Source: a bacterium
GTDB lineage: Bacteria > Zhuqueibacterota > QNDG01 > DSAB01
Reading direction: 5' to 3'
Assembly: GCA_011388275.1 (NCBI GenBank)
Contig: DSAB01000092.1
Location: 1 to 60,070 of the forward strand
DNA length: 60,070 bases
This document shows, one piece after another, positions 19,732-27,579 of this stretch; the stretch's first letter is position 1, and each line of letters begins with the position of its first letter. The position numbers were made by a program, and so were the translations under genes. The notes beneath the pieces were generated by a model. It was given only the letters and a program-made list of their open reading frames with translations. It made no database searches and had not been told where the DNA came from.

Positions 19732-20892
19732 TTGTTTAGAATAAACAAGATACGTACGGCTCGTGTACTTTTCCTGATTACAGTCATGGGATTATCGGCA
19801 TGGGCCCGGGAAGAAAACGCCTACCGGTTTACGATCGATTTTCAGCTGGACCATACACCGGTTAAAAATCAGGCCCGGACCGGAACCTGTTGGTGCTTTG
19901 CCACGGTGTCTTTTCTTGAATCGGAAATTTTAAGAACGTCGGGCATCAGGACGGATCTGTCAGAGATGTTTATCGTGCGCATGACCTATCCCCATAAAGC
20001 CGAGAATTATGTGCGTTTGCACGGGCAGGCCAACTTCGGTCAGGGCGGACAGAGCCACGACGTGTTCGATCAGATACGCCGATACGGCATTGTGCCCGAA
20101 TCCGTGTATTCCGGTCAGCGTATCGGTGAAAGACTGCACAATCACGGGGAGATGTTCGGCATCCTTGAGTCCATGCTCACGAGCATCACCAAACGCCGCG
20201 GGCCCCTGACGCCCCGATGGATGGAGGCCTTTGAAGCCGTTTTGAACGTGTATCTGGGAAAACCTCCTGAAACATTCGATTTCGAAGGTCAATCGTTTAC
20301 GCCACGGTCCTTCGCCGCGCATTTGGGAATACAACCCGATGACTATGTGGAGCTCACCTCATTCAGCCATGTTCCATTCTACGAAAAGGTTCGCCTGGAA
20401 GTCCCGGATAACTGGAGCTTCGACAGCGGATATCTGAACGTGCCCATCGACGATCTTGAAGTCGCGGCGGATCACGCCCTGAAATCGGGCTACACGGTGG
20501 CGTGGGACGGCGATGTCAGTGAACGTGACTTCTCGACCCGGGAGACCGGTTACGCGGTGGTGCCGCTGAAAGAACCCGAAGCGATGAGCCGGGAGGAGCG
20601 CGACCAAAAGATCACGGAACCGGTCGAAGAGAAAACCGTCACTCAGGAAATGCGCCAGGAAACCTTCGACAATCAAACAACCACCGACGATCACCTGATG
20701 CACATCGTCGGCATCGCCCACGACCAGAAGGGCACCAAATACTATTACATCAAGAACTCCGGCGGCACCGAGCGGAAAAATGAAGGATATGTATACATGT
20801 CGCAGGCCTATTTCCGGCTGAAAACCATCGCACTCACCGTGCATCGCGATGCCCTTCCGGAACACATCAGGAAACGCGTCATGAGCAATTAA
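19732..20892 (+). CDS. Secreted C1-family cysteine peptidase, bleomycin hydrolase-like (copy 2)
   Basis: 386-aa paralogue of the preceding gene, collinear along its whole length. It has an N-terminal signal peptide (ending near ARE, about residue 26). Gln47 and Cys53 are in KNQARTGTCWCFA, at the same positions as in copy 1. The His is in TDDHLMHIVGIA and the Asn in YIKNSGG. It starts with TTG, supported by CGGAGGTC 6 nt upstream. Shared segments such as LSEMF, TYPHKAENY, HNHGE and LTPRW show recent duplication followed by divergence. It is probably co-transcribed with copy 1 and the hydrolases downstream. Substrate unknown. Confidence 0.9.
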   Translation: MFRINKIRTARVLFLITVMGLSAWAREENAYRFTIDFQLDHTPVKNQARTGTCWCFATVSFLESEILRTSGIRTDLSEMFIVRMTYPHKAENYVRLHGQANFGQGGQSHDVFDQIRRYGIVPESVYSGQRIGERLHNHGEMFGILESMLTSITKRRGPLTPRWMEAFEAVLNVYLGKPPETFDFEGQSFTPRSFAAHLGIQPDDYVELTSFSHVPFYEKVRLEVPDNWSFDSGYLNVPIDDLEVAADHALKSGYTVAWDGDVSERDFSTRETGYAVVPLKEPEAMSREERDQKITEPVEEKTVTQEMRQETFDNQTTTDDHLMHIVGIAHDQKGTKYYYIKNSGGTERKNEGYVYMSQAYFRLKTIALTVHRDALPEHIRKRVMSN

Positions 20893-20908
20893 TCAAAATC
20901 ATGTTCCC

Positions 20909-22807
20909 ATGAGCCGTCACGGTATGGACTCTTTCTTTCTCCCGGTACGTCAGAGCAGTTATAAAATCCGCCTTCTGTTTTCAGCGTTACTGCTTATTTC
21001 GACTCCGGGCCCCGCCCGAAACACCGATTTGGATGGTCGGATTCATATGCTTGAGCGGTCCATGGAAGAAGCCGTTCAAACCGGCAAGATTCCAGGCGGT
21101 GTCCTGACTCTGGTCCATGGTTCCCGGATTCTTCTCAACCGGGGATTCGGCCTGGCCGATGTGAACCGGCAAATACCGGCAGATTCCGATTCGACGATTT
21201 TTCGAGTAGCCTCGATTTCAAAAATCATAACGGCCATGCTGACTTTGCAAATGGCCGAAAAGGGCCTCGTCTCGCTGCAGGATCCGGTCAATCCATTCTG
21301 CCTGCCTGTCCGAATCGAGAATTCATTTGAAAGTCCCGTCACCTTTTTTCACCTGCTGACGCATACCGGCGGCTTCGACCGGTATAATCAGGACCTCCGA
21401 TCCGCAGATCCGGCCGCTTTTACCGATCTGGAGAAAATCCTGAAACGCCGGCTTCCTCCGGTTATCTTCCCGCCGGGTGAAGTGTTCCTGTACTCCAATC
21501 ACGGCATGGCCCTGGCCGGATACGCGGCTCAGTCCGTAACCGGCCTTCCCTTTAACCGGCTGGCCGAAGAATGGATTCTGAATCCTCTGGGCATGCGCGA
21601 TTCCGGATTCGATCCCTCCCGGCTCGATTCAAGCCGGTTCGCCACAGGGTATCGAAACAACGAATTTTCGGATCCCCACCCCTTTGAGTTTACGGAAACC
21701 GCCCCTTCCTCCATGTTTATGACCACCGGGCTGGACATGGCCCGTCTGATGCGCTTTCTTCTTTCGAATGAACACGGTTCTCGAGACACGATCCTTTCCC
21801 GACGCTCGATTTCAGCCATGATGGAAAGACAATTTACGAATCACGGTGCCTTTCCCGGAATGGGCCTCGGTTTCATGGAAGACCGTATTCACGGAAATAC
21901 CGTGTGGGTTCACGGCGGATCCTTGAACGGCTTTCACGCGTATCTGGCTCTGGACCCGGGGCATAGTCTGGGTTTTTTTATGGTGTGCAATGAGTGGGAA
22001 GGCGGTTACGAGCTGCGTGAGCGCCTCCTGCCGGACTTTTTTCCCCGGGGGGCGCCGGCCGCTCTTTCGCCGTATCCGGAACCGGAAAAACCCGCCGACC
22101 TTAAAAAATACCGGGGCATTTACCAGTATGCGCGGGCCATCAGCCGCACCACAGCCGAAAAACTCAACAGTTTCCGTGGCGGCGGTCAATTCCCGATCCG
22201 GACCTTCAGCGACACGCTATGGGCCGGAGAAACGCCTTACCTGAAATGCGGCCGCCATCTTTTTAAAAGGGCAACGTCCGGCGGGAACGCCGCGCCTTTT
22301 CTGGGATTCAGTGAAGATCACCAGGGTAAAATCCGTTACATGACAACCGGAGGCATGGATACGTATATCCGGCTCAACTGGCATGACTACGCGTCTTTGC
22401 ATCGAATGATTCTGTGGTTTGTAATCAGAGGGTTCATTGTCCTGGGACTGATCTCTTTTCTCTTTCTGATGACATTCACCGTCCGGCGGCGGTTTCGGTT
22501 TTTATCCGCGTCCGGGCTGATGGTTTTATCAATGCTTCTGGTATGCGCACTCCATCTTCTGTTCATCCAGGGTATCCGTCATATCGAAGGCCCCGGATCC
22601 GATGGGGTGTCAACGGCTTTTGTTTTCTTGCTGTGCCTGCCCCTCTTATCCCTGGTCCCGAGTGTCCTTATTATTGTTCTGAATATCGCCCGTCCCGGCC
22701 GGCTGACACCCCCGCTTCGCTGGACCGGGTGGCTGACAACGGCCGTCTGCCTGCTGTTTCTGTTTTTTCTGAACAACTGGAATCTGCTGGGATTCCATTT
22801 AAAATAA
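20909..22807 (+). CDS. Membrane-anchored beta-lactamase/esterase-fold serine hydrolase
   Basis: 632-aa protein with an N-terminal export segment (about 18-35), a class C beta-lactamase-fold domain (about 45-370) and a C-terminal part with four predicted membrane helices (about 495-630). SxxK is SISK at 102-105, YxN is in LYSNHG at about 194, and the third box is HGGS in VWVHGGSLNG. Such proteins are usually peptidases or esterases acting on peptides, D-amino acids or cell-wall fragments rather than true antibiotic resistance enzymes. The ATG at 20909 has no clear ribosome binding site and lies 16 nt after the previous stop, so translation may be coupled. An ATG at 20924 is the alternative. 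Confidence 0.87.
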   Translation: MSRHGMDSFFLPVRQSSYKIRLLFSALLLISTPGPARNTDLDGRIHMLERSMEEAVQTGKIPGGVLTLVHGSRILLNRGFGLADVNRQIPADSDSTIFRVASISKIITAMLTLQMAEKGLVSLQDPVNPFCLPVRIENSFESPVTFFHLLTHTGGFDRYNQDLRSADPAAFTDLEKILKRRLPPVIFPPGEVFLYSNHGMALAGYAAQSVTGLPFNRLAEEWILNPLGMRDSGFDPSRLDSSRFATGYRNNEFSDPHPFEFTETAPSSMFMTTGLDMARLMRFLLSNEHGSRDTILSRRSISAMMERQFTNHGAFPGMGLGFMEDRIHGNTVWVHGGSLNGFHAYLALDPGHSLGFFMVCNEWEGGYELRERLLPDFFPRGAPAALSPYPEPEKPADLKKYRGIYQYARAISRTTAEKLNSFRGGGQFPIRTFSDTLWAGETPYLKCGRHLFKRATSGGNAAPFLGFSEDHQGKIRYMTTGGMDTYIRLNWHDYASLHRMILWFVIRGFIVLGLISFLFLMTFTVRRRFRFLSASGLMVLSMLLVCALHLLFIQGIRHIEGPGSDGVSTAFVFLLCLPLLSLVPSVLIIVLNIARPGRLTPPLRWTGWLTTAVCLLFLFFLNNWNLLGFHLK

Positions 22808-22835
22808 TCCATCCCAATCGCGAGGAGGAAACATC

Positions 22836-24302
22836 ATGCGACACAAAATCATCCGGTCCCTGGCGGTCCTGCTGGTATCGGTCCCTTTGATGATGCACGG
22901 AGAACATAAGAACATCGAAACGGGCAAACGGTATGACCGCCTGATAATCCGAAACGTGATTCTGATAGACGGTAAAGGCACCCCACCACGCGGACCGGTG
23001 GATGTGATACTCAGGGAAAACCGGATAGAGAGCATTCGGTCAACACGAAATGAATCCGCGTATGCCGGAGAGACTCATGTTCTGGACGGCGGGGGCCGCT
23101 TTCTGCTGCCCGGTCTCATCAATATTCATGCCCATATACACGACAATCGTGGCGGAATGCCCATCTCTTTTCAATATATATACAACCTCTGGCTGGCCTG
23201 CGGCATCACCACGGTCCGGGATGTGGGAAGCAACACCGAACTGACTGTGGAAGAGCGCCGGAAGAGTCGGGAAGGAACCATTACCGCGCCCCGTATCTAT
23301 CTGTACATGCGGGCGGGCGGCAATACACCCGAAGAGGGACGCCGAAGCGTTCAGCGCGTTCAAAAACAAAAAGCCGACGGAATCAAAATTTTCGGACTGG
23401 ACCGGGATGTGATGAAAGTTATCATGGAGGAGGCACGAAAATGGAATCTCCGAACGGCCCATCACGTCGGAGTGGAAGAGACCGATGCCTGGGACGATAT
23501 CCGTTTGGGGACTGCCTCGATCGAACACTGGTACGGCATTCCCGATGCGGCCCTGCACGGTGTTCAGAATTTCCCCCCGCATTACAATTACAGCAATGAA
23601 TCCGATCGTTTTCGTTACGCGGGCCATCTCTGGAAACAGGCCGATCCGGAAAAACTGGAAAAAGTGCTTCAAGCCATGGTGGATGCCGGAGTGGCCTGGT
23701 GTCCGACCTTTGTGATCTACGAGGCCAACCGGGATCTGCAGCGGGCCGTCAATCAACCCTGGTTTGAACATTACCTGCATCCGGCGCTGGAAAAATATTT
23801 TATCCCCAACCCGGCCCATCACGGCTCTTTTCAGTGGGATTGGACCACGGCGGATGAGATCGAATGGAAAAACAACTTCCGGTTATGGATGAAGGCGGTT
23901 CGCCGGTTCGCCGATCTGGGAGGTGTCGTGGGTGTAGGAGAAGATGCCGGATATATTTACATGATGTATGGATTCAGTCTGATTCGGGAACTGGAGCTGC
24001 ATCAGGAAGCGGGGTTCCATCCCATCGATGTCATACAAAACGCCACAAGCGGCAACGCACGGATCCTCGGGCTGGAAGATAAACTGGGCCGGATCCGTTC
24101 CGGCTACTGGGCGGATCTGATTCTGGTCAATGAAAACCCTCTGGAAAACATGAAATGCCTGTATCCAACCGGAGTGATGAGATTAAAGGAAGGAGAAATC
24201 ATTCAACACGGCGGCGTGGAATGGACCATCAAGGACGGAATCCTCTATCATGCGCCCACACTTTTAAAAACTGTTCAGGATATAGTAATCGAGGCCCGTT
24301 GA
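22836..24302 (+). CDS. Exported metal-dependent amidohydrolase
   Basis: 488-aa amidohydrolase-superfamily enzyme with an N-terminal export signal (MRHKIIRSLAVLLVSVPLMM). The metal-binding HxH is in LINIHAHIHDN, GIKIFGLD carries the likely bridging lysine, and AHHVG and ASIEHWYG supply further histidines. VGEDAG carries the late aspartate. It resembles the imidazolonepropionase/Xaa-Pro dipeptidase-like branch (Sgx9260 type), which cleaves cyclic amides or dipeptides. GAGGAGG 7-8 nt before the ATG is a strong ribosome binding site. As the last gene after two peptidases and a beta-lactamase-like enzyme, it may finish degradation of exported peptides. Substrate not predictable. Confidence 0.87.
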   Translation: MRHKIIRSLAVLLVSVPLMMHGEHKNIETGKRYDRLIIRNVILIDGKGTPPRGPVDVILRENRIESIRSTRNESAYAGETHVLDGGGRFLLPGLINIHAHIHDNRGGMPISFQYIYNLWLACGITTVRDVGSNTELTVEERRKSREGTITAPRIYLYMRAGGNTPEEGRRSVQRVQKQKADGIKIFGLDRDVMKVIMEEARKWNLRTAHHVGVEETDAWDDIRLGTASIEHWYGIPDAALHGVQNFPPHYNYSNESDRFRYAGHLWKQADPEKLEKVLQAMVDAGVAWCPTFVIYEANRDLQRAVNQPWFEHYLHPALEKYFIPNPAHHGSFQWDWTTADEIEWKNNFRLWMKAVRRFADLGGVVGVGEDAGYIYMMYGFSLIRELELHQEAGFHPIDVIQNATSGNARILGLEDKLGRIRSGYWADLILVNENPLENMKCLYPTGVMRLKEGEIIQHGGVEWTIKDGILYHAPTLLKTVQDIVIEAR

Positions 24303-24321
24303 TCCGGGGGCTACTAAAAGT

Positions 24322-24342
24322 AACGCCTTTTTCGGCGTTTTC
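24322..24342 (+). terminator. Short hairpin terminator between convergent genes
   Basis: The stem AACGCC (24322-24327) pairs with GGCGTT (24334-24339), followed by a short T run. It lies between the plus-strand amidohydrolase and the minus-strand MlaD gene. Confidence 0.5.
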
Positions 24343-24377
24343 ACAGACGGGAATCGGCTTAAAGCCACGACCACCCG

Positions 24378-25208
24378 TTAAAATATAGAAAATTTCACAT
24401 ACTTTTTCGGATTCTTTCGAATATCCGAAATCAGTGAATCCAGACCGAAACAGGTTTTCATGAGCTGATCGTGAAGCCAACGATCATTGATCAGAAGACC
24501 CAGGGTGCCTTCATCCAGGCGGCTCGCCAGATTCCGTATCATCTCGGCCGTGCTGTCCATATTGACAACCATCCTGTCGAGATGCGCCAGAGTCGAATCG
24601 TCGTGCAAACGCTTGGAAAGATGCTCCAGACGGTCCACGGTCAGCCGCACCTGGCGTCGGTTTTCGAATAAAACCGTTCTGGCGGTTTCGGAAGTTTCAT
24701 TCAGATTTGCCAGAGTCTCGGCGATTCGTCCATTGTCTATCAGTGCCTGAAGACCGTTGAGCAAAGTATCGACTCGTGTGAGCGTCTGACCGGCCGTAAG
24801 AAGAAACTGCCAGATGTCCGCTCCGTTTTCTCCCTGATGCACACGGTCCATGTCGGCCGGTATTCCGCTTTCACCGGGAACCAGTATAACATGCTTGCCC
24901 CCCATCAGTTCCCGGGAGCCGATATAGGCTTTAAAGTCGGAAAAAAGTCTTACATCATCACGCAGCCAGAGTCGAACCAGAGCGTATGCCTCTTTCAGTT
25001 CGATGCTTTGCACCTTGCCCCGGGTCAGACCCCGAACCGATACCAGATCCCCCTTTTCCAGCCCCTGGACATCATCAAAACGAACCTGTACAAAATACCG
25101 GGAGGTCATAAACTCTTCGCCTCTTCCCCAGATAACGCCTGTGACAAAAATAGCGATCCCCAAAGACACGATCAAACCGACCAGGATCTCCGTCCGTTTC
25201 TCCGTCAT
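24378..25208 (-). CDS. MlaD/MCE-domain lipid-transport protein
   Basis: 276-aa protein with one N-terminal membrane helix (ILVGLIVSLGIAIFVTGVIW, about 8-27). An MCE domain follows (about 38-120) with VQGLEKGDLVSVRGLTRGKV and a SRELMGGKHVILV segment. The remainder is helical and rich in leucine (about 130-260), as in substrate-binding subunits of Mla-type lipid ABC transporters that bridge the periplasm. The ATG at 25208 is chosen because GGAG lies 6 nt upstream. The permease and ATPase partners that usually accompany mlaD are absent from the window. It is the last gene of the long minus-strand block, 60 nt after hprK. Confidence 0.88.
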   Translation of the reverse strand: MTEKRTEILVGLIVSLGIAIFVTGVIWGRGEEFMTSRYFVQVRFDDVQGLEKGDLVSVRGLTRGKVQSIELKEAYALVRLWLRDDVRLFSDFKAYIGSRELMGGKHVILVPGESGIPADMDRVHQGENGADIWQFLLTAGQTLTRVDTLLNGLQALIDNGRIAETLANLNETSETARTVLFENRRQVRLTVDRLEHLSKRLHDDSTLAHLDRMVVNMDSTAEMIRNLASRLDEGTLGLLINDRWLHDQLMKTCFGLDSLISDIRKNPKKYVKFSIF

Positions 25209-25268
25209 TTTGCACTCCGTGATGAATGTTCTGAATACATCAGATTCGTGTCGCGTCAAGCCATGGAA

Positions 25269-26255
25269 TTACTCGAAATCATGATCGAGATAATCTTCCA
25301 AAGCCTTGAGTTTTTTATTCATGGTTTTGGTCAGCCGCTCCGTCAAATGCCTGGCCGAGTACACGCCGAACAGTTTCAACAGTTGATTCAGGGCAATGGT
25401 CTCTACAATAACCGAAATGTTTTTACCCGGATAGATGGGAAGACGGACCAGGGGCACGGATTCCCCCAGCATATCAATGGTCAGATCATCCAGGCCGAGC
25501 CGTTCATATTTTCCCGAATTATCCCAATCGGTCAGCTCAACCTGAACTTCAACGCGTTTCTGCCTGCGAATGCCTCGTATTCCAAAAATGGAAGAAATAT
25601 CGATAACTCCGACACCGCGGATTTCCATGTTGTACCGAAGCGTATTGTTGCCCCGGCCGATGATAATGCCTCCTGTATGGCGCATAACCGTCACCACATC
25701 ATCGGCCACCAGCCGATGCCCCCGGGCCACCAGATCCAGGGCCACCTCACTCTTGCCGATACCACTCCTTCCGGTTATCAGAATCCCAATCCCATAAACA
25801 TCCACCAGAGAACCGTGAATATACGCTCTGGGCGCAAACTTTTCATCCAGATAATCACCCAGAATCTGGGTGACCTTGGTGGTGGCGAAAGGGGTTCGAA
25901 AAAGAGGAGTCCCCTTTTTTTCGGCCGCTTCGATCATCTCACAGGGGATTTCATTGTCGCTGGTCACGATCATACAAGGGATCTTGAAATCAAACACACG
26001 CTTCAGAGTGCCGGCTCTGTGAGACGATGAGAGCTTCTGCAGATAGAGCATCTCTGTATTGCCGCAGATCTGAACCCGCTGATAGGTAAAAAGGTCAACA
26101 AAACCGGCCAGGGCCAGTCCGGGCCGATGAATATCCTTGGACAAGATTTCATGATTCAGCCCGGCCCGACCGGCCGAAAAAACCAATTTTAAAGAGTCCC
26201 GATTCTCTCTGTAAAGCGTTTTAACCGTGAGTATCGATTTTTTCTCTTTTGGCAA
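25269..26255 (-). CDS. hprK: HPr kinase/phosphorylase
   Basis: 328-aa bifunctional kinase/phosphorylase acting on the regulatory serine of HPr. The Walker A is GRSGIGKSEVAL, flanked by VADDVV. The family signature EIRGVGVIDISSIFG lies in the C-terminal third, and the N-terminal regulatory domain is present. The only in-frame candidate start with the expected N-terminus is TTG at 26255, with GAGGAG about 12 nt upstream inside hpf, so translation is probably coupled. HPr and enzyme I genes are not in this window. In many Gram-negative bacteria hprK sits near hpf and controls carbon- or cell-envelope-linked responses rather than sugar uptake. Confidence 0.95.
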   Translation of the reverse strand: MPKEKKSILTVKTLYRENRDSLKLVFSAGRAGLNHEILSKDIHRPGLALAGFVDLFTYQRVQICGNTEMLYLQKLSSSHRAGTLKRVFDFKIPCMIVTSDNEIPCEMIEAAEKKGTPLFRTPFATTKVTQILGDYLDEKFAPRAYIHGSLVDVYGIGILITGRSGIGKSEVALDLVARGHRLVADDVVTVMRHTGGIIIGRGNNTLRYNMEIRGVGVIDISSIFGIRGIRRQKRVEVQVELTDWDNSGKYERLGLDDLTIDMLGESVPLVRLPIYPGKNISVIVETIALNQLLKLFGVYSARHLTERLTKTMNKKLKALEDYLDHDFE

Positions 26256-26258
26256 TGT

Positions 26259-26615
26259 TTATTCTATCTCCTCTGTTTCATTGGGCGTTTGTGCGTTGAG
26301 GAGCTCCTCTACCGGAAGTTTTTCATGATCGAAGTCTCTCATTCGCTGTTTGTATTTCTTTAATTGTCTTTCCAGTTTGTCCACGGCCAGACTAATCGAT
26401 TTTTTCATGTCATCGGTTCTTTCATGGGCTGTAAGAATCGTTCCGTATACGGCGATATTGATCTCCGCCAAACGGTCTTTTTTCTCCCAGCCGAGAACAA
26501 TCTCGGCGTCTATGATGTCTGAATAGTATTTTTTCAGACGGTAGACCTCCTCCTCGGTAAACTGTTTCAAATCCTCATTCAATCGAAATCGTCGAGCTGT
26601 GATATTGATCCGCAT
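26259..26615 (-). CDS. hpf: Ribosome hibernation-promoting factor, short form
   Basis: 118-aa protein of the HPF/YfiA family, which stabilises inactive ribosomes in stationary phase by binding the 30S subunit. The core is MRINITARRFRLNEDLKQF, IVLGWEKKDRLAEINIAV, and the helix DDMKKSISLAVDKLERQLKKYK. It lacks the C-terminal dimerisation domain of long HPF. The start at 26615 has AAAGGAG at 5 nt spacing. It sits between xerC/D and hprK (3 nt apart), reproducing the hpf-hprK pairing seen in other Gram-negative phyla. Confidence 0.94.
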   Translation of the reverse strand: MRINITARRFRLNEDLKQFTEEEVYRLKKYYSDIIDAEIVLGWEKKDRLAEINIAVYGTILTAHERTDDMKKSISLAVDKLERQLKKYKQRMRDFDHEKLPVEELLNAQTPNETEEIE

Positions 26616-26634
26616 AAACGACTCCTTTTTGGTT

Positions 26635-27564
26635 TCAGTGTGATGTGCTCCGTCCGGAAGCACTGGATTTGTCAGCTCTGGGATGGGCCTGATGATAGAT
26701 TTGTCGCAATCTATCGATCGTCATATGTGTATAAACCTGCGTTGTCGAGAGACTCGCGTGTCCAAGGAGCTCTTGAACAGCTTTGAGATCCGCACCGTGT
26801 TCCATCAAATGCGTGGCAAACGTGTGGCGGAGCACATGCGGACTCAGCCTGGTTTTCTCCGATACCTGTTCGAGACGATGACGGACAATCCATTGGACCC
26901 CCCGGGCCGATAAGCGCTTGCCCTTTTGGCTCAGGAAAAACGCATTCGTTTCCGCCTTTCCCATCATCATGCGCCTGGCCGGAAGATACTGTTTGATCAG
27001 GGCCATCAAGTTTCTTCCCAGAGGAAGCACCCGTTCTTTACGCCCCTTTCCTATAACAGAAACCAGTCCGGTTTCCGAATGGACATCCTGAACATTCAGC
27101 TCAACCAGCTCTGACAAGCGGACGCCTGTGCCGTAAAAAAATTCAAGAATAGTCCGGTCCCGAATTCCGACATTCGATTGTATATCGACTTTTTCAAGAG
27201 CTTTTTGTATCTCTTCCTCGCGCAGGAACTCGGGCAAATAATCTCCTTTTCTGGGAGAGACGACATTCAGAGTCGGATCTTTGTCAATTTGACCCGTTCG
27301 CAGCAAGTATTTGAAAAACGCCCTCAACGAAGCCAGTTTTCGAGCCACACTTCTTCTGTTAAAACCATGGGAAACCAGTCCGGAAAGAAAATTCCGGCAT
27401 TCACTTTTGGTTATGGCACATGGATCGACAGATGAGCGTCCTGATGATTGAACGAGATAATCGTGAAACTGTTCCAGATCCCGGCGGTAGGCTTCCTGAG
27501 TATGAATGGAATACTGCCTTTCCCTTTCCAGATAACGGATAAATGTCTCGATCATTGATTCCAT
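26635..27564 (-). CDS. Tyrosine recombinase XerC/XerD
   Basis: 309-aa site-specific recombinase that resolves chromosome dimers at dif. It has an N-terminal SAM-like DNA-binding domain (about 1-90) and a catalytic domain. The catalytic residues are Arg in GTGVRLSELVEL, Lys in GKGRKERVLPL, HxxR in SPHVLRHTFATHL, His in LLGHASLSTTQ and the nucleophile in VYTHMT. Housekeeping length and position next to topA argue for a cellular Xer protein rather than a phage integrase. XerC and XerD cannot be separated from sequence alone. The ATG at 27564 has GGAG 9 nt upstream; an internal ATG at 27555 is possible. It begins 15 nt after topA. Confidence 0.93.
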   Translation of the reverse strand: MESMIETFIRYLERERQYSIHTQEAYRRDLEQFHDYLVQSSGRSSVDPCAITKSECRNFLSGLVSHGFNRRSVARKLASLRAFFKYLLRTGQIDKDPTLNVVSPRKGDYLPEFLREEEIQKALEKVDIQSNVGIRDRTILEFFYGTGVRLSELVELNVQDVHSETGLVSVIGKGRKERVLPLGRNLMALIKQYLPARRMMMGKAETNAFFLSQKGKRLSARGVQWIVRHRLEQVSEKTRLSPHVLRHTFATHLMEHGADLKAVQELLGHASLSTTQVYTHMTIDRLRQIYHQAHPRADKSSASGRSTSH

Positions 27565-27579
27565 CCAAACAGTCTCCGG

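Noticed and set aside
24837-26030. 397-aa plus-strand frame opposite mlaD and hprK
   Set aside because: Crosses the boundary of two well-supported minus-strand genes and has no domain signal.
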